Positions 33,471-42,914 of a DNA stretch of 64,000 nt are shown one piece after another (within the stretch, counting starts at the first letter, position 1; each line of letters begins with the position of its first letter). Under the pieces are notes generated by a model. That model did not search any database. It was not told the origin of the DNA and saw only the letters and a list, made by a program, of their open reading frames with translations. Source of the stretch: Bin87 sp965220105 (GTDB taxonomy: Bacteria; Chloroflexota; Dehalococcoidia; Lucifugimonadales; UBA3495); contig OZ244811.1 of the NCBI GenBank assembly GCA_965220105.1, positions 248,001-312,000 on the forward strand, written 5' to 3'. Position numbers and translations under genes: made by a program.

Positions 33471-35453
33471 TTATCGTTCCTTCAAAGCAACCAGTTCGCC
33501 TTCGATGTCTTCGGCCTGCAACGATAACGTCTCCCACTCGTCCCACAGTGATTCCGCCTCCTCCTTGAGGATGCGATATTGCTCCCCTGAATCCGCCAGC
33601 TGAGCAGCATCGTCGAACTGATCCGGTTCGGAGAACATAGTTTCCAACTCCGCCATGCGCGCCTCGCGGTCTGTCAACGTTACGTTGATCTCTTCGATCC
33701 GCGTCGACAACCGGCGGGCTTCACGGCTGAGCGACCGCTGCAATTCCTCGGTCGCGCTGAGCGGGCGCCCGGATCGTCGTTTGACCGGCGCCGGTACAGC
33801 GGTGTCCCGAGACTTCGCATGGGCCGTTGTGTTGGCCCCGGGGTCGACAGCCTCAATGTGTTTTCGGTGTAAATAACTATCGTAGTCTCCCGGAAAGATC
33901 GTCGGGCACCCGTCGACAATCTCGACAATCTTATTGGCGACCTGGCGTATCAGAGTGCGGTCGTGGGTAATGAGGCAAACGGTGCCACGATAGTCGTCTA
34001 GGGCGTCCGCCAGTATCTCCCTGGAAGCGATGTCGAGGTGGTTGGTCGGCTCATCCATCAGGAGCAGGTTGCTGGACTGCTGTAGCAGCTTGGCCAGCGC
34101 CACCCGCGCTTTTTCGCCGCCGGACAGTACCGAAATCGGCTTGTCGACATCGTCGCCGCTGAAGAGAAATCCGCCGAGGGTGTTGCGTAGATTTTGCTCC
34201 GATTCGCTGGGCGCCACCTGGTGCAATTCATCGATGATGGAGTTGCCCGGGTTGAGGAGATCGAGCACGTGCTGGGCATAGTAAGCCGTCACCACGTTAT
34301 GTCCGGTCTTTCTATCCCCTCCGTCAAAGGGAAGGACGCCGGCGAGCATCTTCAACATCGTGGTCTTGCCGGCACCGTTCGGCCCAACCAGGGCTACGCG
34401 GTCGCCGCGTGAAAGCGCCAGGTTCATGCCCTGGTAGACCACGTTGTCGCCGTAAACCTTGGTGACGTCGGTCAGGGTTATGACCTCGGAGCCGCTGCGT
34501 GGCGGCTCGGGGAACGAGTAGTGGACTTTCCTGGTCGCCCTCGGCAGCTCAATAGTCTGGATTTTTTGCAACTGTTTCAGGCGGCTTTGCACCTGGCTGG
34601 CCTTCCGCGCCTTGGAGCGAAATCGCTCCACGAAGCGCATCTGCTTCTGCACTTCTCGTTCCTGCCTGGCGGCAGCCGCCTGCTTGACCTGCAGGGATCG
34701 CTCGCGGGCCACCAGGTAATCGTCATAGCCGCCCCGCATGAACACAATCTCGTCCGGCTCGATGGCCAGCACCCTGGTTGCCACCTGGTTCAGAAATGCG
34801 CGGTCGTGAGACGTGATGATCACGCCACCCTGAAAAGACGCGAGGTACTTCTCAAACCAGAGGTTTGCCTCCAGGTCCAGATGGTTGGTTGGCTCGTCCA
34901 GCAACAGCAGGTCAGGGTTCCGAAACAGCATTCCGGCCAGGCTCGCCCGCATGACCCAACCGCCGCTGAAATCGCTCATTGGACGCATGAAGTCTGCCGC
35001 CTTGAAGCCAAGGCCGGAAAGGATCGCCTTGGCCTCGTGCTCCCGGTCTGCTCCGCCGGCAGCCTCCAGCAACTCCTCCAGCCGCCCGAGGTTCTCCAGC
35101 AAGTTACCCTGCTGGACCGGGTCAGACACGCTAGACAGTGCTTCCTGCGTTGCAGCGATCCGTCCGCTGAGGGCGTTGGCCTCCGACCCGGCGTCCAATA
35201 CTTCCCGCAGCAACGATTTTTCGGAGAACGACGCCGGTTCCTGCCGGAGATAACCAATAGTGACATCTCGCTGCGTGGTTATGCTTCCAGTCTCCGGCGA
35301 CGTTTCGCCGGCCAGGATGTCCATCAGCGTAGTCTTTCCGGAACCGTTGGGGCCTATCAACGCAATACGGTCGCCGGCGGCCACGCTGAAGGATAGGCCA
35401 CTGAACAGCGTTCGGCTCGAATAAGCTTTACTGATGTTGGATGCAAATAGCAT
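33471..35453 (-). CDS. ABC-F family ATPase (ribosome-associated type)
   Basis: 660 residues with two ATP-binding domains and no membrane part. Domain 1: Walker A GPNGSGKTTL, signature DFSGGWVMRA, Walker B LLLLDEPTNHLDLE. A charged linker (about residues 240-310, QEREVQKQMRFVERFRSKAR) follows. Domain 2: GPNGAGKTTM, SVLSGGEKARVA, LLLMDEPTNHLD. The C-terminal 100 residues form a Lys/Glu-rich coiled coil. This is the Uup/EttA/antibiotic-resistance layout; members act on translating ribosomes. The subtype cannot be set by eye. Confidence 0.92.
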   Translation of the reverse strand: MLFASNISKAYSSRTLFSGLSFSVAAGDRIALIGPNGSGKTTLMDILAGETSPETGSITTQRDVTIGYLRQEPASFSEKSLLREVLDAGSEANALSGRIAATQEALSSVSDPVQQGNLLENLGRLEELLEAAGGADREHEAKAILSGLGFKAADFMRPMSDFSGGWVMRASLAGMLFRNPDLLLLDEPTNHLDLEANLWFEKYLASFQGGVIITSHDRAFLNQVATRVLAIEPDEIVFMRGGYDDYLVARERSLQVKQAAAARQEREVQKQMRFVERFRSKARKASQVQSRLKQLQKIQTIELPRATRKVHYSFPEPPRSGSEVITLTDVTKVYGDNVVYQGMNLALSRGDRVALVGPNGAGKTTMLKMLAGVLPFDGGDRKTGHNVVTAYYAQHVLDLLNPGNSIIDELHQVAPSESEQNLRNTLGGFLFSGDDVDKPISVLSGGEKARVALAKLLQQSSNLLLMDEPTNHLDIASREILADALDDYRGTVCLITHDRTLIRQVANKIVEIVDGCPTIFPGDYDSYLHRKHIEAVDPGANTTAHAKSRDTAVPAPVKRRSGRPLSATEELQRSLSREARRLSTRIEEINVTLTDREARMAELETMFSEPDQFDDAAQLADSGEQYRILKEEAESLWDEWETLSLQAEDIEGELVALKER

Positions 35454-35531
35454 TTTGTACCACCCGACTCGCCATTATAAACGCCGGACGCAAATTCAGG
35501 GAGTCGGTTGGCGCGTCTTGCGTACCAGCTT

Positions 35532-35634
35532 TGTCATTGCGAGCGTAGCGTGGCAATCTCGATGAGGTTGAACACACGTCGGCGAACCGCCGTCGCTACG
35601 ACGACGAGATTGCCGCGCTACGCTCGCAATGACA
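35532..35634. repeat. REPIN-like palindromic element, second full copy with inverted core
   Basis: Left arm 35532-35561, core 35562-35604, right arm 35605-35634. The arms are near-perfect inverted repeats of 30 bp. The core is inverted relative to the copy at 25154 while the flank after the right arm is not. Confidence 0.85.
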
Positions 35635-35874
35635 GGCTAAAGTGGGTACGCTTGAGGGTTCGCGCGTCTAGCCGGGTTTTTCGATCCCAGTCAGCCATCT
35701 CCGTAGCCGACGAACGGCAAGCCCGTCGAAGCATGAGCAGACGGCTCTTTTTCGAGCGAGGATGGAACGTACTTCCTGTGTAGTAGCGCGCTCGCCGTGG
35801 ATTTTAGATGTATCCTTACCGAGTAAACACCTGTGAAACTTCAAGCCATCAACGCAGAGTTTGGGAGAATTACC

Positions 35875-36264
35875 GTGGAAAAGATCAGGAAGAACTACCC
35901 GGATATCGCCCCTTCCGGTCCTACATTCAGCCGGGGGGTGCGCGTCGGAAACCTGCTGTTCATTGCCGGGTGCACCGCCCGGGGCGCCGATGCCCAGGGC
36001 AAACCGGTCATGGAACAGCTGAGGGTAACACTGGACAGAATTGTACGCATCGTTGCGGAGGAGGGCGGCAATCCCGGGGACATCGTGAAGATCACGACGT
36101 TCGTCACCAGCATCCCCGATTGGCGGGCGCACCGGGAAGAACAGGAGGCTCTGTTCGCCGAATACTTCCAGGGCGAATACCCGGCCAACACTCTGGTGGA
36201 AATCACCGCCCTCGCTGAGGACGGACTGGATGTGGAAATCGAAGCGATTGCGGAGCTGGGGTAA
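35875..36264 (+). CDS. RidA family protein (YjgF/UK114)
   Basis: 129 residues from GTG 35875, behind GGGAG; a frame-consistent GTG at 35833 is less well placed. Typical motifs: GPTFSRGVRVGNLLFIAGC, then VMEQLRVTLDRIVRIVAEEG, DIVKITTFVTSIPDW and YPANTLVEITAL. The usual catalytic Arg position near the end carries a different context (EIEAIAELG), so a RidA-subfamily other than the enamine deaminase archetype is possible. Known role: hydrolysis of reactive enamine/imine intermediates from PLP enzymes. Confidence 0.88.
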   Translation: MEKIRKNYPDIAPSGPTFSRGVRVGNLLFIAGCTARGADAQGKPVMEQLRVTLDRIVRIVAEEGGNPGDIVKITTFVTSIPDWRAHREEQEALFAEYFQGEYPANTLVEITALAEDGLDVEIEAIAELG

Positions 36265-36282
36265 CTAAATCAGGGGAAATAG

Positions 36283-37041
36283 CTAGGCTGAAACATCCTC
36301 CAGCTGAGCCATCTTCTCGAGGAACGATGCGATGGCTCGCTCCTCGGGCACACCCATGAAGAACCGGAGGCCCTGAACATACTCCAGCACCTCCCGGGGC
36401 AACATACGCAGGTCGTTCCGTGGCCCGGTGACTTTGTAGAGATTGTTCATCCAGTCCTCCTGGCCGACGAATAGGGCATCCTCCAGCACCACGCGCTCCT
36501 GGCGTTCCATGCCCGTCCTGACCATCCACCGGGAGAACACGAAGGGCAGCCCGGTCCATTCCTGCCATTCCTCGCCCAGGTCGTATCGATGCGGGAAACC
36601 CCGCGCGCCCCGGCGGTTGCGTAAAGCCTGGTTGCCCGTCAGCAGGAAAGCATCATGGTCCGATTCCCGGTCCACGAATGCCCCACGGCGCATTCCATAG
36701 CGCTGCGTGAGCAACAACTCCAGCAGGTTAACCGACGTTGTGTCACCGTCATCAACGGCTACGCGACCGCCGCTCAAGGTTTCGATGGGTTCCCTGGAGA
36801 GGAGGACGCTGGAAGCGCCCAGCCCGACGGAGGCGACGCAGAACCCGGTGATCGGGTTGGCCATCGGCTCCAGCCGGAAGGTGTCCACCAGGGATACCGG
36901 CCCGGCGTCTATCTCACCCCCCTCCAGCGCCTGAGCCACCGCGTTGGGTTCCATGTTTCGCAACTCGATGCCGCGACGCTCCATGTCGTAATAGAACGCT
37001 TCACATTCCAGGTTGGGTATACGGGCTACGTTGATGGCCAT
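36283..37041 (-). CDS. MqnA-like menaquinone pathway / periplasmic-binding-fold protein
   Basis: 252 residues. N-terminal pattern (RIPNLECEAFYYDMERRGIE, then ALEGGEIDAGPVSLVDTFRL) and middle (DDGDTTSVNLLELLLTQRYG, DAFLLTGNQALRNR, YDLGEEWQEWTGLPFVFS) match the MqnA group. MqnA is chorismate dehydratase of the futalosine menaquinone route. No other mqn gene is nearby and the protein is slightly short. A stand-alone paralogue binding another small acid is therefore possible. Convergent with RidA. Confidence 0.7.
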   Translation of the reverse strand: MAINVARIPNLECEAFYYDMERRGIELRNMEPNAVAQALEGGEIDAGPVSLVDTFRLEPMANPITGFCVASVGLGASSVLLSREPIETLSGGRVAVDDGDTTSVNLLELLLTQRYGMRRGAFVDRESDHDAFLLTGNQALRNRRGARGFPHRYDLGEEWQEWTGLPFVFSRWMVRTGMERQERVVLEDALFVGQEDWMNNLYKVTGPRNDLRMLPREVLEYVQGLRFFMGVPEERAIASFLEKMAQLEDVSA

Positions 37042-37295
37042 GGCAAAGGTCTGCTCCGTGCAAGCTCGCTGTTCAGGTTCCGGCCTGCAATAGTAAAGCC
37101 GGCGACGGGTCGGGCGTCAACCACTGACGGACCCACCGCTGCAACCGTCCGGGGGACAGGATGTTGACCCCCAATGCAGCAGCGCGGTTTGCAGCGCATG
37201 AGAAGGCCCCCTTGAGCCTCCGTCGAAGCCGGTGCTAGCGGCATCGTCCGGTCGACTCCAAGAGGCCTTCCCAAAAAGTCAGGCGTCGTCAGGAG

Positions 37296-38327
37296 CTACA
37301 GTCGCGGCCCCATAAAGGTCGCGGCCTGCTTCCGGTATACCTGGATCCGGTTTCGAGGACCTTCGCAGACAAACACCGTGTTGGAGTCATCTACCTCGAC
37401 CCCGGTGGGGGCCCAGAAGTCCTTCTCCCGTTCCAGTCCTGGCGCTCGCTCCCGTTCTCCCCACATCTCGGGGTTGGCGTCCAGCTTGTCCTTGCCCCAC
37501 TTGGACACGGTGGCGTCACCGGTCTTGAGGGCAGCGAAGTTGCCGTCGGGATCGAATACCTGGAGGCGGTCATTCAGCCAGTCAGCGACGTAGATGATGC
37601 CGTCCTTGTCAACGGCGACGTCGGTGGGCCGGTTGAACTCGCCTTCGCCGGAACCGGAAGTGCCGAACTTCATCATGAACTGTCCGTCCGCGGTGAACTT
37701 CTGGATCCGGTCATTCCGCCAGTCGGCGATGTATATGTTGCCCTGCTTGTCCAGCGAGATACCCCAAGGCATGTCAAACTCACCGTCGCCACTGCCCTGC
37801 GATCCGAACTTGGCCAGGAACTTTCCATCTGCCGTGAACTTCTGGACGCGGTGGTTCATGCTGTCAACGACGTAGACGTTGTCGTCCTTGTCGATGGCCA
37901 GGCCGGCGGGCCGATCGAGCTCGCCGTCACCGCTGCCGTGGCGCTCGTCCCATTTCCCGATGTAGTCTCCGTCCTTGCCGAAAATGGATATCCGGTGCAT
38001 CCATTCGTCGGAAACGTAGACGTTGCCCTGGCTGTTGATCGCCACGGTCACGGGCCACACCAAGGAGCCGTCGTCGAAGTTGTACTCGTGGGGACCCTGT
38101 GTAGGGACACCGCGGGCGAAGGCGTTGACGTATTCCTCATCAACGGTGCAGACCGTGATGCGGGTGCCCTCGGGCCGGTATTCCGGAGACCGGCACAGGA
38201 CATACATTAGTTCGTCCTCGCCTCGGGCCATGTGCACCGGGTAGGTGAAACCTGGCCCGAACTGCTCGCCGCGCCCGATGGTGTGGCTGTACTGAAGCTG
38301 TACGTGCGATATTCTGGTGGGGGTCAT
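37296..38327 (-). CDS. NHL-repeat beta-propeller protein
   Basis: 343 residues from the ATG read at 38327, behind GAGGTGACT. At least four NHL repeats are visible, each like YIGKWDERHGSGDGELDRPA, GLAIDKDDNVYVVDSMNHRV and QKFTADGKFLAKFG, in the middle of the protein. No signal peptide is present. It lies 20 bases downstream of the DUF1501 gene on the same strand and ends the three-gene operon. NHL propellers bind partners or act as lyases; a scaffold role for the DUF1800/DUF1501 pair is inferred from position. Confidence 0.82.
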   Translation of the reverse strand: MTPTRISHVQLQYSHTIGRGEQFGPGFTYPVHMARGEDELMYVLCRSPEYRPEGTRITVCTVDEEYVNAFARGVPTQGPHEYNFDDGSLVWPVTVAINSQGNVYVSDEWMHRISIFGKDGDYIGKWDERHGSGDGELDRPAGLAIDKDDNVYVVDSMNHRVQKFTADGKFLAKFGSQGSGDGEFDMPWGISLDKQGNIYIADWRNDRIQKFTADGQFMMKFGTSGSGEGEFNRPTDVAVDKDGIIYVADWLNDRLQVFDPDGNFAALKTGDATVSKWGKDKLDANPEMWGERERAPGLEREKDFWAPTGVEVDDSNTVFVCEGPRNRIQVYRKQAATFMGPRL

Positions 38328-38347
38328 AGTCACCTCACATTGTCTGG

Positions 38348-39481
38348 CTAAATGTAGTCCATGTGCTCGAATTCGCCGCCCACGATGGACTTGGCATCCA
38401 GCCCCATCCACTTCTCGAGAAGCGTGGAGTAGATGCTACGGAAGTCGTTGTTGAAGTGGAGGTCCCCCTCCAGCAGCTTGTCCTGCTCCAGCGAGGGATA
38501 CTCGCCGTACAGGCCGCCCTTGACCGACTCGCCGACCACGAAGGCTACGCCACCCGACCCATGGTCGGTGCCAGAGCCGTTGTCGTGGACGCGGCGACCG
38601 AACTCGGTGAAGACCAGCAACACCACGTCGTCCCCGGCGTTGTGCTCCTTCAGGTCGTCGTAAAAGTCCGCAACGGCGCGGGACGTCTCGGTCCATAGCC
38701 TGGTGTGGTTCGCCAGTTCGCCAGCGTGGGTGTCGAAGCTGTTGTAGGGCGCAGTGGTATACAGCACCCTGGTACCCAGCCCCGCCAGGTGCACCTGGGC
38801 GATATTCCGCATGTACTGGGCTACGGTGTCGTCGCCGTACTCCACGGAAGAAGAATATATGCCCGGGGCAGTGCTGAGAATGTCGGCCCCTTCCAGGGCG
38901 TCCAGACCGGTGTGGGCGAAGTAGTCCAGCACCGGACCCTGTCCGATCATCGGCGAGTAGACCCTCGAGAACACGTCCAGGGCCTTCGTCCGCTGCTCTT
39001 CCAGTTCAATACCGGTGAGCACACCGTAAGTTTCCAGGTTGCCCACCGAAGCCACCGGCACGCCGGGGGCTACCAGGGACCTGGGGAGGCCGCGGCCAAA
39101 GTTGACGCCGGTCAGGACGTTTTCCTTGCCGGGGTCCAGGTCGCGCACCGCTCGACCCAGCCAGCCCTCGTCGCCCACCTTGTCCGGCTCACAAGTGTGC
39201 CAGATGTCCATGGAACGGAAATGGGAACGGCTCGGGTTGGGGTACCCAACACCCTGGATGATGGCGACCTTGCCGTCGTCATACAGGCGCTTCATGGGCG
39301 CCATCGCCGGATTAAAGCCAATCCGGTCGTTGATGGGCAGAATCTGGTCGATTGGGATTCTGACGTTGGGCCGGTTGTCCAGGTACAGGGGATCACCATA
39401 AGGGATGATCGTGTTCAGGCCGTCGTTGCCCCCTGACAGCTGGAGGACCACCAGCACCGGATCTTTTTTGGTGGATGTCAT
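38348..39481 (-). CDS. DUF1501 family protein
   Basis: 377 residues behind AGGAGG. Starts with VLVVLQLSGGNDGLNTIIPY and contains RSHFRSMDIWHT, YNSFDTHAGELANHTRLW and LVFTEFGRRVHDNGSGTDHG. These are the conserved sulfatase-like/alkaline-phosphatase-fold metal-site motifs of DUF1501. No Tat signal is seen at the N-terminus, although many relatives have one. It is encoded 18 bases downstream of its usual partner DUF1800 and just before the NHL gene. Exact activity of the family is not established. Confidence 0.88.
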   Translation of the reverse strand: MTSTKKDPVLVVLQLSGGNDGLNTIIPYGDPLYLDNRPNVRIPIDQILPINDRIGFNPAMAPMKRLYDDGKVAIIQGVGYPNPSRSHFRSMDIWHTCEPDKVGDEGWLGRAVRDLDPGKENVLTGVNFGRGLPRSLVAPGVPVASVGNLETYGVLTGIELEEQRTKALDVFSRVYSPMIGQGPVLDYFAHTGLDALEGADILSTAPGIYSSSVEYGDDTVAQYMRNIAQVHLAGLGTRVLYTTAPYNSFDTHAGELANHTRLWTETSRAVADFYDDLKEHNAGDDVVLLVFTEFGRRVHDNGSGTDHGSGGVAFVVGESVKGGLYGEYPSLEQDKLLEGDLHFNNDFRSIYSTLLEKWMGLDAKSIVGGEFEHMDYI

Positions 39482-39499
39482 ATCTTTCCGCCTCCTAGG

Positions 39500-40906
39500 T
39501 TAAGCGAATAGGAACTCGGTGGTGGCCACGATGGACTGCAGCATCTGGCCAACCCGTTGGCTGAACTCCTCGGTGCCGGTCTGCAGCTCGCCTTCGCTGC
39601 GCGCCAAAGACACCAACTCGGATCGGGTGACGTCGGCCAGCTCGTAGGCGCCCAGCAATTCCAGGCAGCCGTCAACCAGCTGCTCGGGCGACAGCGTCGA
39701 CCCTGCGGAACCCAGCCGGTTGATGATGGACTGAATTCCGGGATGGCTGGTGTTGCCCACGGCGTCGGCGGTGAAGTTGATGCGTTCCACCAGCGTACCG
39801 CTGTCGATCCATTCTCGTCCGGTGTGCCAGCCCTCCACCGTCGGAGGGTTCAGCAGGTCCTGACCCATGTAACGAATGGTCAGGGTCATGGCGTTCAAAC
39901 CGGGCTTGGGCATGTCGAAATCCCCGACCAGACGCATGGTGCCTACCACCGTCTCGGTGGGGCTCTTCACCTTGGTGAAGCGGGCGTCCTTGAAGGAGTC
40001 GGAGTTGAACAGCACCCGCAGCATGGAGCGGATGTCGTAGTTGGTGCGGAAGTACTCGTCCTCCAGCATCTTGATGACTTCGGGGTCCCGAGGCGGCGTG
40101 TTCTGCCAGGCCGGAACCTGGGGCTCGTCAGCGACGAAGAAGTTGTACAGGTGCCGCGCGATGAACCTGGCGGTAGCGGGATTCCGGGCGACAATCCTGA
40201 CGATGTCCTCGCCATTCCAGTTGCCGCTCTCACCCAGGAAGGTCTTTTCGCCATAATCGTGGTCAGACGGATCATAGATGAAAGCCGCCTCGTACTTCCC
40301 GTAGGGGTACCTGGGAACCGAGTTGGTTACCGTCCAGCCGGTGAAGGCGCGGGCGCACTCCTGGACGTCGTCCTCCGAGTAGTTGGCCCCGCCGTCCATG
40401 CCAACGCCCATCGAGAAGAGTTCCAGCAGCTCGCGGCCCCAGTTCTCATTGATGGCGTCCTTGTGGCTCATGCAGTTGTCCAGGTAGAACATCATGGCCG
40501 GGTCCATGGCCAGCCCAAGGAGCAGGTCGTGGAAATTGTCCATTCCCATGGTGCGGAACATCTCGAACTCAATCTGCTGCTGCTTCGGATACTCGCACTT
40601 GGCGTGGCCGGTGCAGAAGATCTGATGCCAAAAGAGGGTTATCTTCTCTTCCAGCGGCCGCTTCGTGTTGATCATCCGGAAGGTCCATTCTTCCTGCTGA
40701 CCCTCCAGTCCGGCTTGCGAAACCCACTGTGGCTGATAGCGCATCAACAGGTCCCGCTCGATCTCGGGCTGCAATTCCGGATTCAGCAATTCTTCCACAG
40801 TGGCCTCGTAGCCCTTGGCGGCACGAGCCTCCAACTCTTCATACGTCGCACCAAAGCCGGCGCGGCGCATCAAGTGGGCCATTAAAGCAATGTCTTTGTC
40901 TGCCAT
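39500..40906 (-). CDS. DUF1800 family protein
   Basis: 468 residues from the ATG read at 40906, with a very good AGGAGG site. The family pattern starts with HLMRRAGFGATYEELEARAA and continues LFWHQIFCTGHAKCEYP, NENWGRELLELFSMGVG, YSEDDVQECARAFTGWTV and RFIARHLYNFFVADEP. DUF1800 and DUF1501 genes are found as pairs in many bacteria, and they are the first two genes here. No signal peptide is visible. Function unknown; a surface or exported complex is inferred in other lineages. Confidence 0.9.
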   Translation of the reverse strand: MADKDIALMAHLMRRAGFGATYEELEARAAKGYEATVEELLNPELQPEIERDLLMRYQPQWVSQAGLEGQQEEWTFRMINTKRPLEEKITLFWHQIFCTGHAKCEYPKQQQIEFEMFRTMGMDNFHDLLLGLAMDPAMMFYLDNCMSHKDAINENWGRELLELFSMGVGMDGGANYSEDDVQECARAFTGWTVTNSVPRYPYGKYEAAFIYDPSDHDYGEKTFLGESGNWNGEDIVRIVARNPATARFIARHLYNFFVADEPQVPAWQNTPPRDPEVIKMLEDEYFRTNYDIRSMLRVLFNSDSFKDARFTKVKSPTETVVGTMRLVGDFDMPKPGLNAMTLTIRYMGQDLLNPPTVEGWHTGREWIDSGTLVERINFTADAVGNTSHPGIQSIINRLGSAGSTLSPEQLVDGCLELLGAYELADVTRSELVSLARSEGELQTGTEEFSQRVGQMLQSIVATTEFLFA

Positions 40907-41128
40907 TCTTTCTCCTCCTAAAATACGTAACCTCGGTGGTTTACCGGCACCAACCTGACCATTACGTTTTCCCAGACGCACATCGTGGCGCTTGGGTGGT
41001 ATGCGCCATTGACATCTCCGTTGGCGCCCCATATAGAAAGGTGGCCGCCGGCACTGTTAGCGGTATCGTATTCCTAACGTTGCCCCACGTCAACATTGTG
41101 TGCCCCAGAACGCGTACCCAGTTTAATT

Positions 41129-41237
41129 TGTCATCGCGGGCTCAGCGTTGCAATTTCCTTCAAGCGGCGATGCTTTGCCCTACACTTGTGCGGTTTTTTC
41201 GCCGGGATCGCCACGTCGCTATGCTCTTCGCGATGAA
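41129..41237. repeat. Degenerate REPIN-like element with a different core
   Basis: A TGTCATCGCGGGCTCAGCG arm and an inverted partner near GATCGCCACGTCGCTATGC flank a core of about 48 nt unrelated to the cores at 25184 and 35562. The rest of 40907-41411 shows no gene. Confidence 0.6.
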
Positions 41238-41411
41238 AAAAGACCGCACTGATTTGTAAACTTGAGCGCACGTGAAGGTTGCCCTCTGGGACAAGGAGCG
41301 ACGCGGCGATCCCGCAGCAGTCACACCGGGTTCAGCCGAAAACGCCCCGCCGGGTAGCGGCTTGGACGGGAATGGCACTCATGCGGCGGTGTTGCCGGGA
41401 GAGGAGCAGAA

Positions 41412-41783
41412 ATGGAACTAGGCGCTTTTTCGATCAGCCTGGCCGTGGCAGACCTGGAGGCATCCAGGGATTTTTACGCCAAGTTCGGGTTTGACGTCGT
41501 CGGGGGCGATGCCGAGCAGAACTGGCTGATCCTCCGAAACGGGGGACACACCATCGGTCTCTTCCAGGGCATGTTTGAGAAGAATATGTTGACGTTCAAC
41601 CCCGGTTGGGACGGTGAAGCTCAGCCCCTTTCCAACTTTACCGACGTGCGTGAACTGCAACGACGGCTCAAAGCAGCGGGCGTTAACTTGACCGTGGAGG
41701 CGGATGAGAGCAGGCCCGGCCCGGCATCCTTCGTAGCGCTCGACCCGGACGGCAATCCCATCCTGGTGGACCAGCACTTCTGA
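41412..41783 (+). CDS. VOC superfamily protein (glyoxalase/dioxygenase-like)
   Basis: 123 residues behind GGAGAGGAG. Two beta-alpha-beta-beta-beta modules: FSISLAVADLEASRDFYAKF and a second ending DPDGNPILVDQHF. Metal ligands cannot be assigned with confidence (Glu/Gln/His positions vary). This kind of single-chain VOC protein can be a glyoxalase, a fosfomycin/bleomycin-type resistance protein or an isomerase. No neighbour points to a particular substrate; the next gene downstream is convergent. Confidence 0.85.
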   Translation: MELGAFSISLAVADLEASRDFYAKFGFDVVGGDAEQNWLILRNGGHTIGLFQGMFEKNMLTFNPGWDGEAQPLSNFTDVRELQRRLKAAGVNLTVEADESRPGPASFVALDPDGNPILVDQHF

Positions 41784-41828
41784 CGCGCCTGGTTTGCCGG
41801 GACGGGCGGACGCAACCCGACTGCGTAG

Positions 41829-42752
41829 TCACGCCACCGGGGCGCTGGCCCGCAACGCTGCGATGCCCTCCGCCAGTCCGGGATGATCCAGCCCCAACGC
41901 CCGCATCGTCCGGGCACAGTCCAGCCCCAGCAAATCGCTGGCCGGTGGCGCCGTCCCCGGCTCGGAAACTTCTGCGCCATCACGCCTTGCGGGCCCGCTA
42001 ATCACTGGCAAAACCAGGCCGCTGTCCAGGCCGAACCCCTCGGCGATGGCCGCCGCGAAATCGCACATGCTCACCCAGTCTCGGCCTGCTATGTGGTGGA
42101 TGCCGGAGTGACTCCCTCCGAGCAGCCCGGCGATCCCTTCGGTCAAATGTTCAACATAGATGGGAGTACGGTATACATCGGTAGGGCCTTCGTAGGTTCG
42201 CCCGCTTCGCAATCGTTCGATCAGCGCGGGTGCGAAGTTTCGCCGCCCCGGGGCCGGCCAACCGTACACAATGCTGGTCCGGACGATGTTCCCTCGGTCG
42301 CCCAGCTTAGCCACCTCCTGCTCGGCCTCCCACTTGGTGCGGCCGTAGTGAGTGGTGGGACTCGGGGGTTCATCCTCCCGGTAGTAGCCACGCTCGCCGT
42401 TAAAAACATACTCTGTGGAAACGAACACCAGCTTGGCGTCGTGCCGCTCACATAGACGGACAATCGATGACGTCGCCGTCACATTGACCGCCGTGGCTGT
42501 CTCCGGTTCCCGTTCCGCTGTTCCCACGTCGGCCATCGCAGCAAGGTGGACGACCGCGTCCGGCTGCGCCATCTGGAAAACCTGCTCCAACTTTCCCGGG
42601 CCGGTCAACTCCACCTGACACCAGGTGTTGCCGTCGTCTCGAGCCGTGCCCGACCGCAAGGTGGCGAAGATTTCGTGGTCGCCAGAGCCGCTCAGACGCC
42701 TGACTAGGTGTCCCCCGATGAACCCACTGGCCCCGATAATCAATACTCGCAA
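41829..42752 (-). CDS. RmlD-like NAD(P)-dependent sugar reductase/epimerase (extended SDR)
   Basis: 307 residues. N-terminal Rossmann motif LIIGASGFIGGHLVRRL, VVHLAAMADV, LVFVSTEYVFNGERG and the catalytic YGRTKWEAE (Tyr-x3-Lys). This is the pattern of dTDP-4-dehydrorhamnose reductase and relatives. No rhamnose operon is nearby, so the substrate is uncertain. Starts from the ATG read at 42752 with no strong ribosome-binding site. Confidence 0.85.
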   Translation of the reverse strand: MRVLIIGASGFIGGHLVRRLSGSGDHEIFATLRSGTARDDGNTWCQVELTGPGKLEQVFQMAQPDAVVHLAAMADVGTAEREPETATAVNVTATSSIVRLCERHDAKLVFVSTEYVFNGERGYYREDEPPSPTTHYGRTKWEAEQEVAKLGDRGNIVRTSIVYGWPAPGRRNFAPALIERLRSGRTYEGPTDVYRTPIYVEHLTEGIAGLLGGSHSGIHHIAGRDWVSMCDFAAAIAEGFGLDSGLVLPVISGPARRDGAEVSEPGTAPPASDLLGLDCARTMRALGLDHPGLAEGIAALRASAPVA

Positions 42753-42878
42753 CAGAGACCTTCGCCTTTGCCCAACCGGTCGCAGCGCGCCGCCGGGCTT
42801 ACCCGATGGCTCGGATGCCTCTCGGATACCGCATTGTACCCCGACTCAATTTCGTCCCGCGGGAGACCCTTGCCTATC

Positions 42879-42914
42879 TGTCATGGCGAGGAGCACAGCA
42901 ACGTGGCAATCCCG
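42879..42914. repeat. Single arm of the REPIN-like repeat
   Basis: TGTCATGGCGAGGAGCACAG followed by CAACGTGGCAATCCCG. No inverted partner follows. The rest of 42753-43166 has no gene that I can support. Confidence 0.55.
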
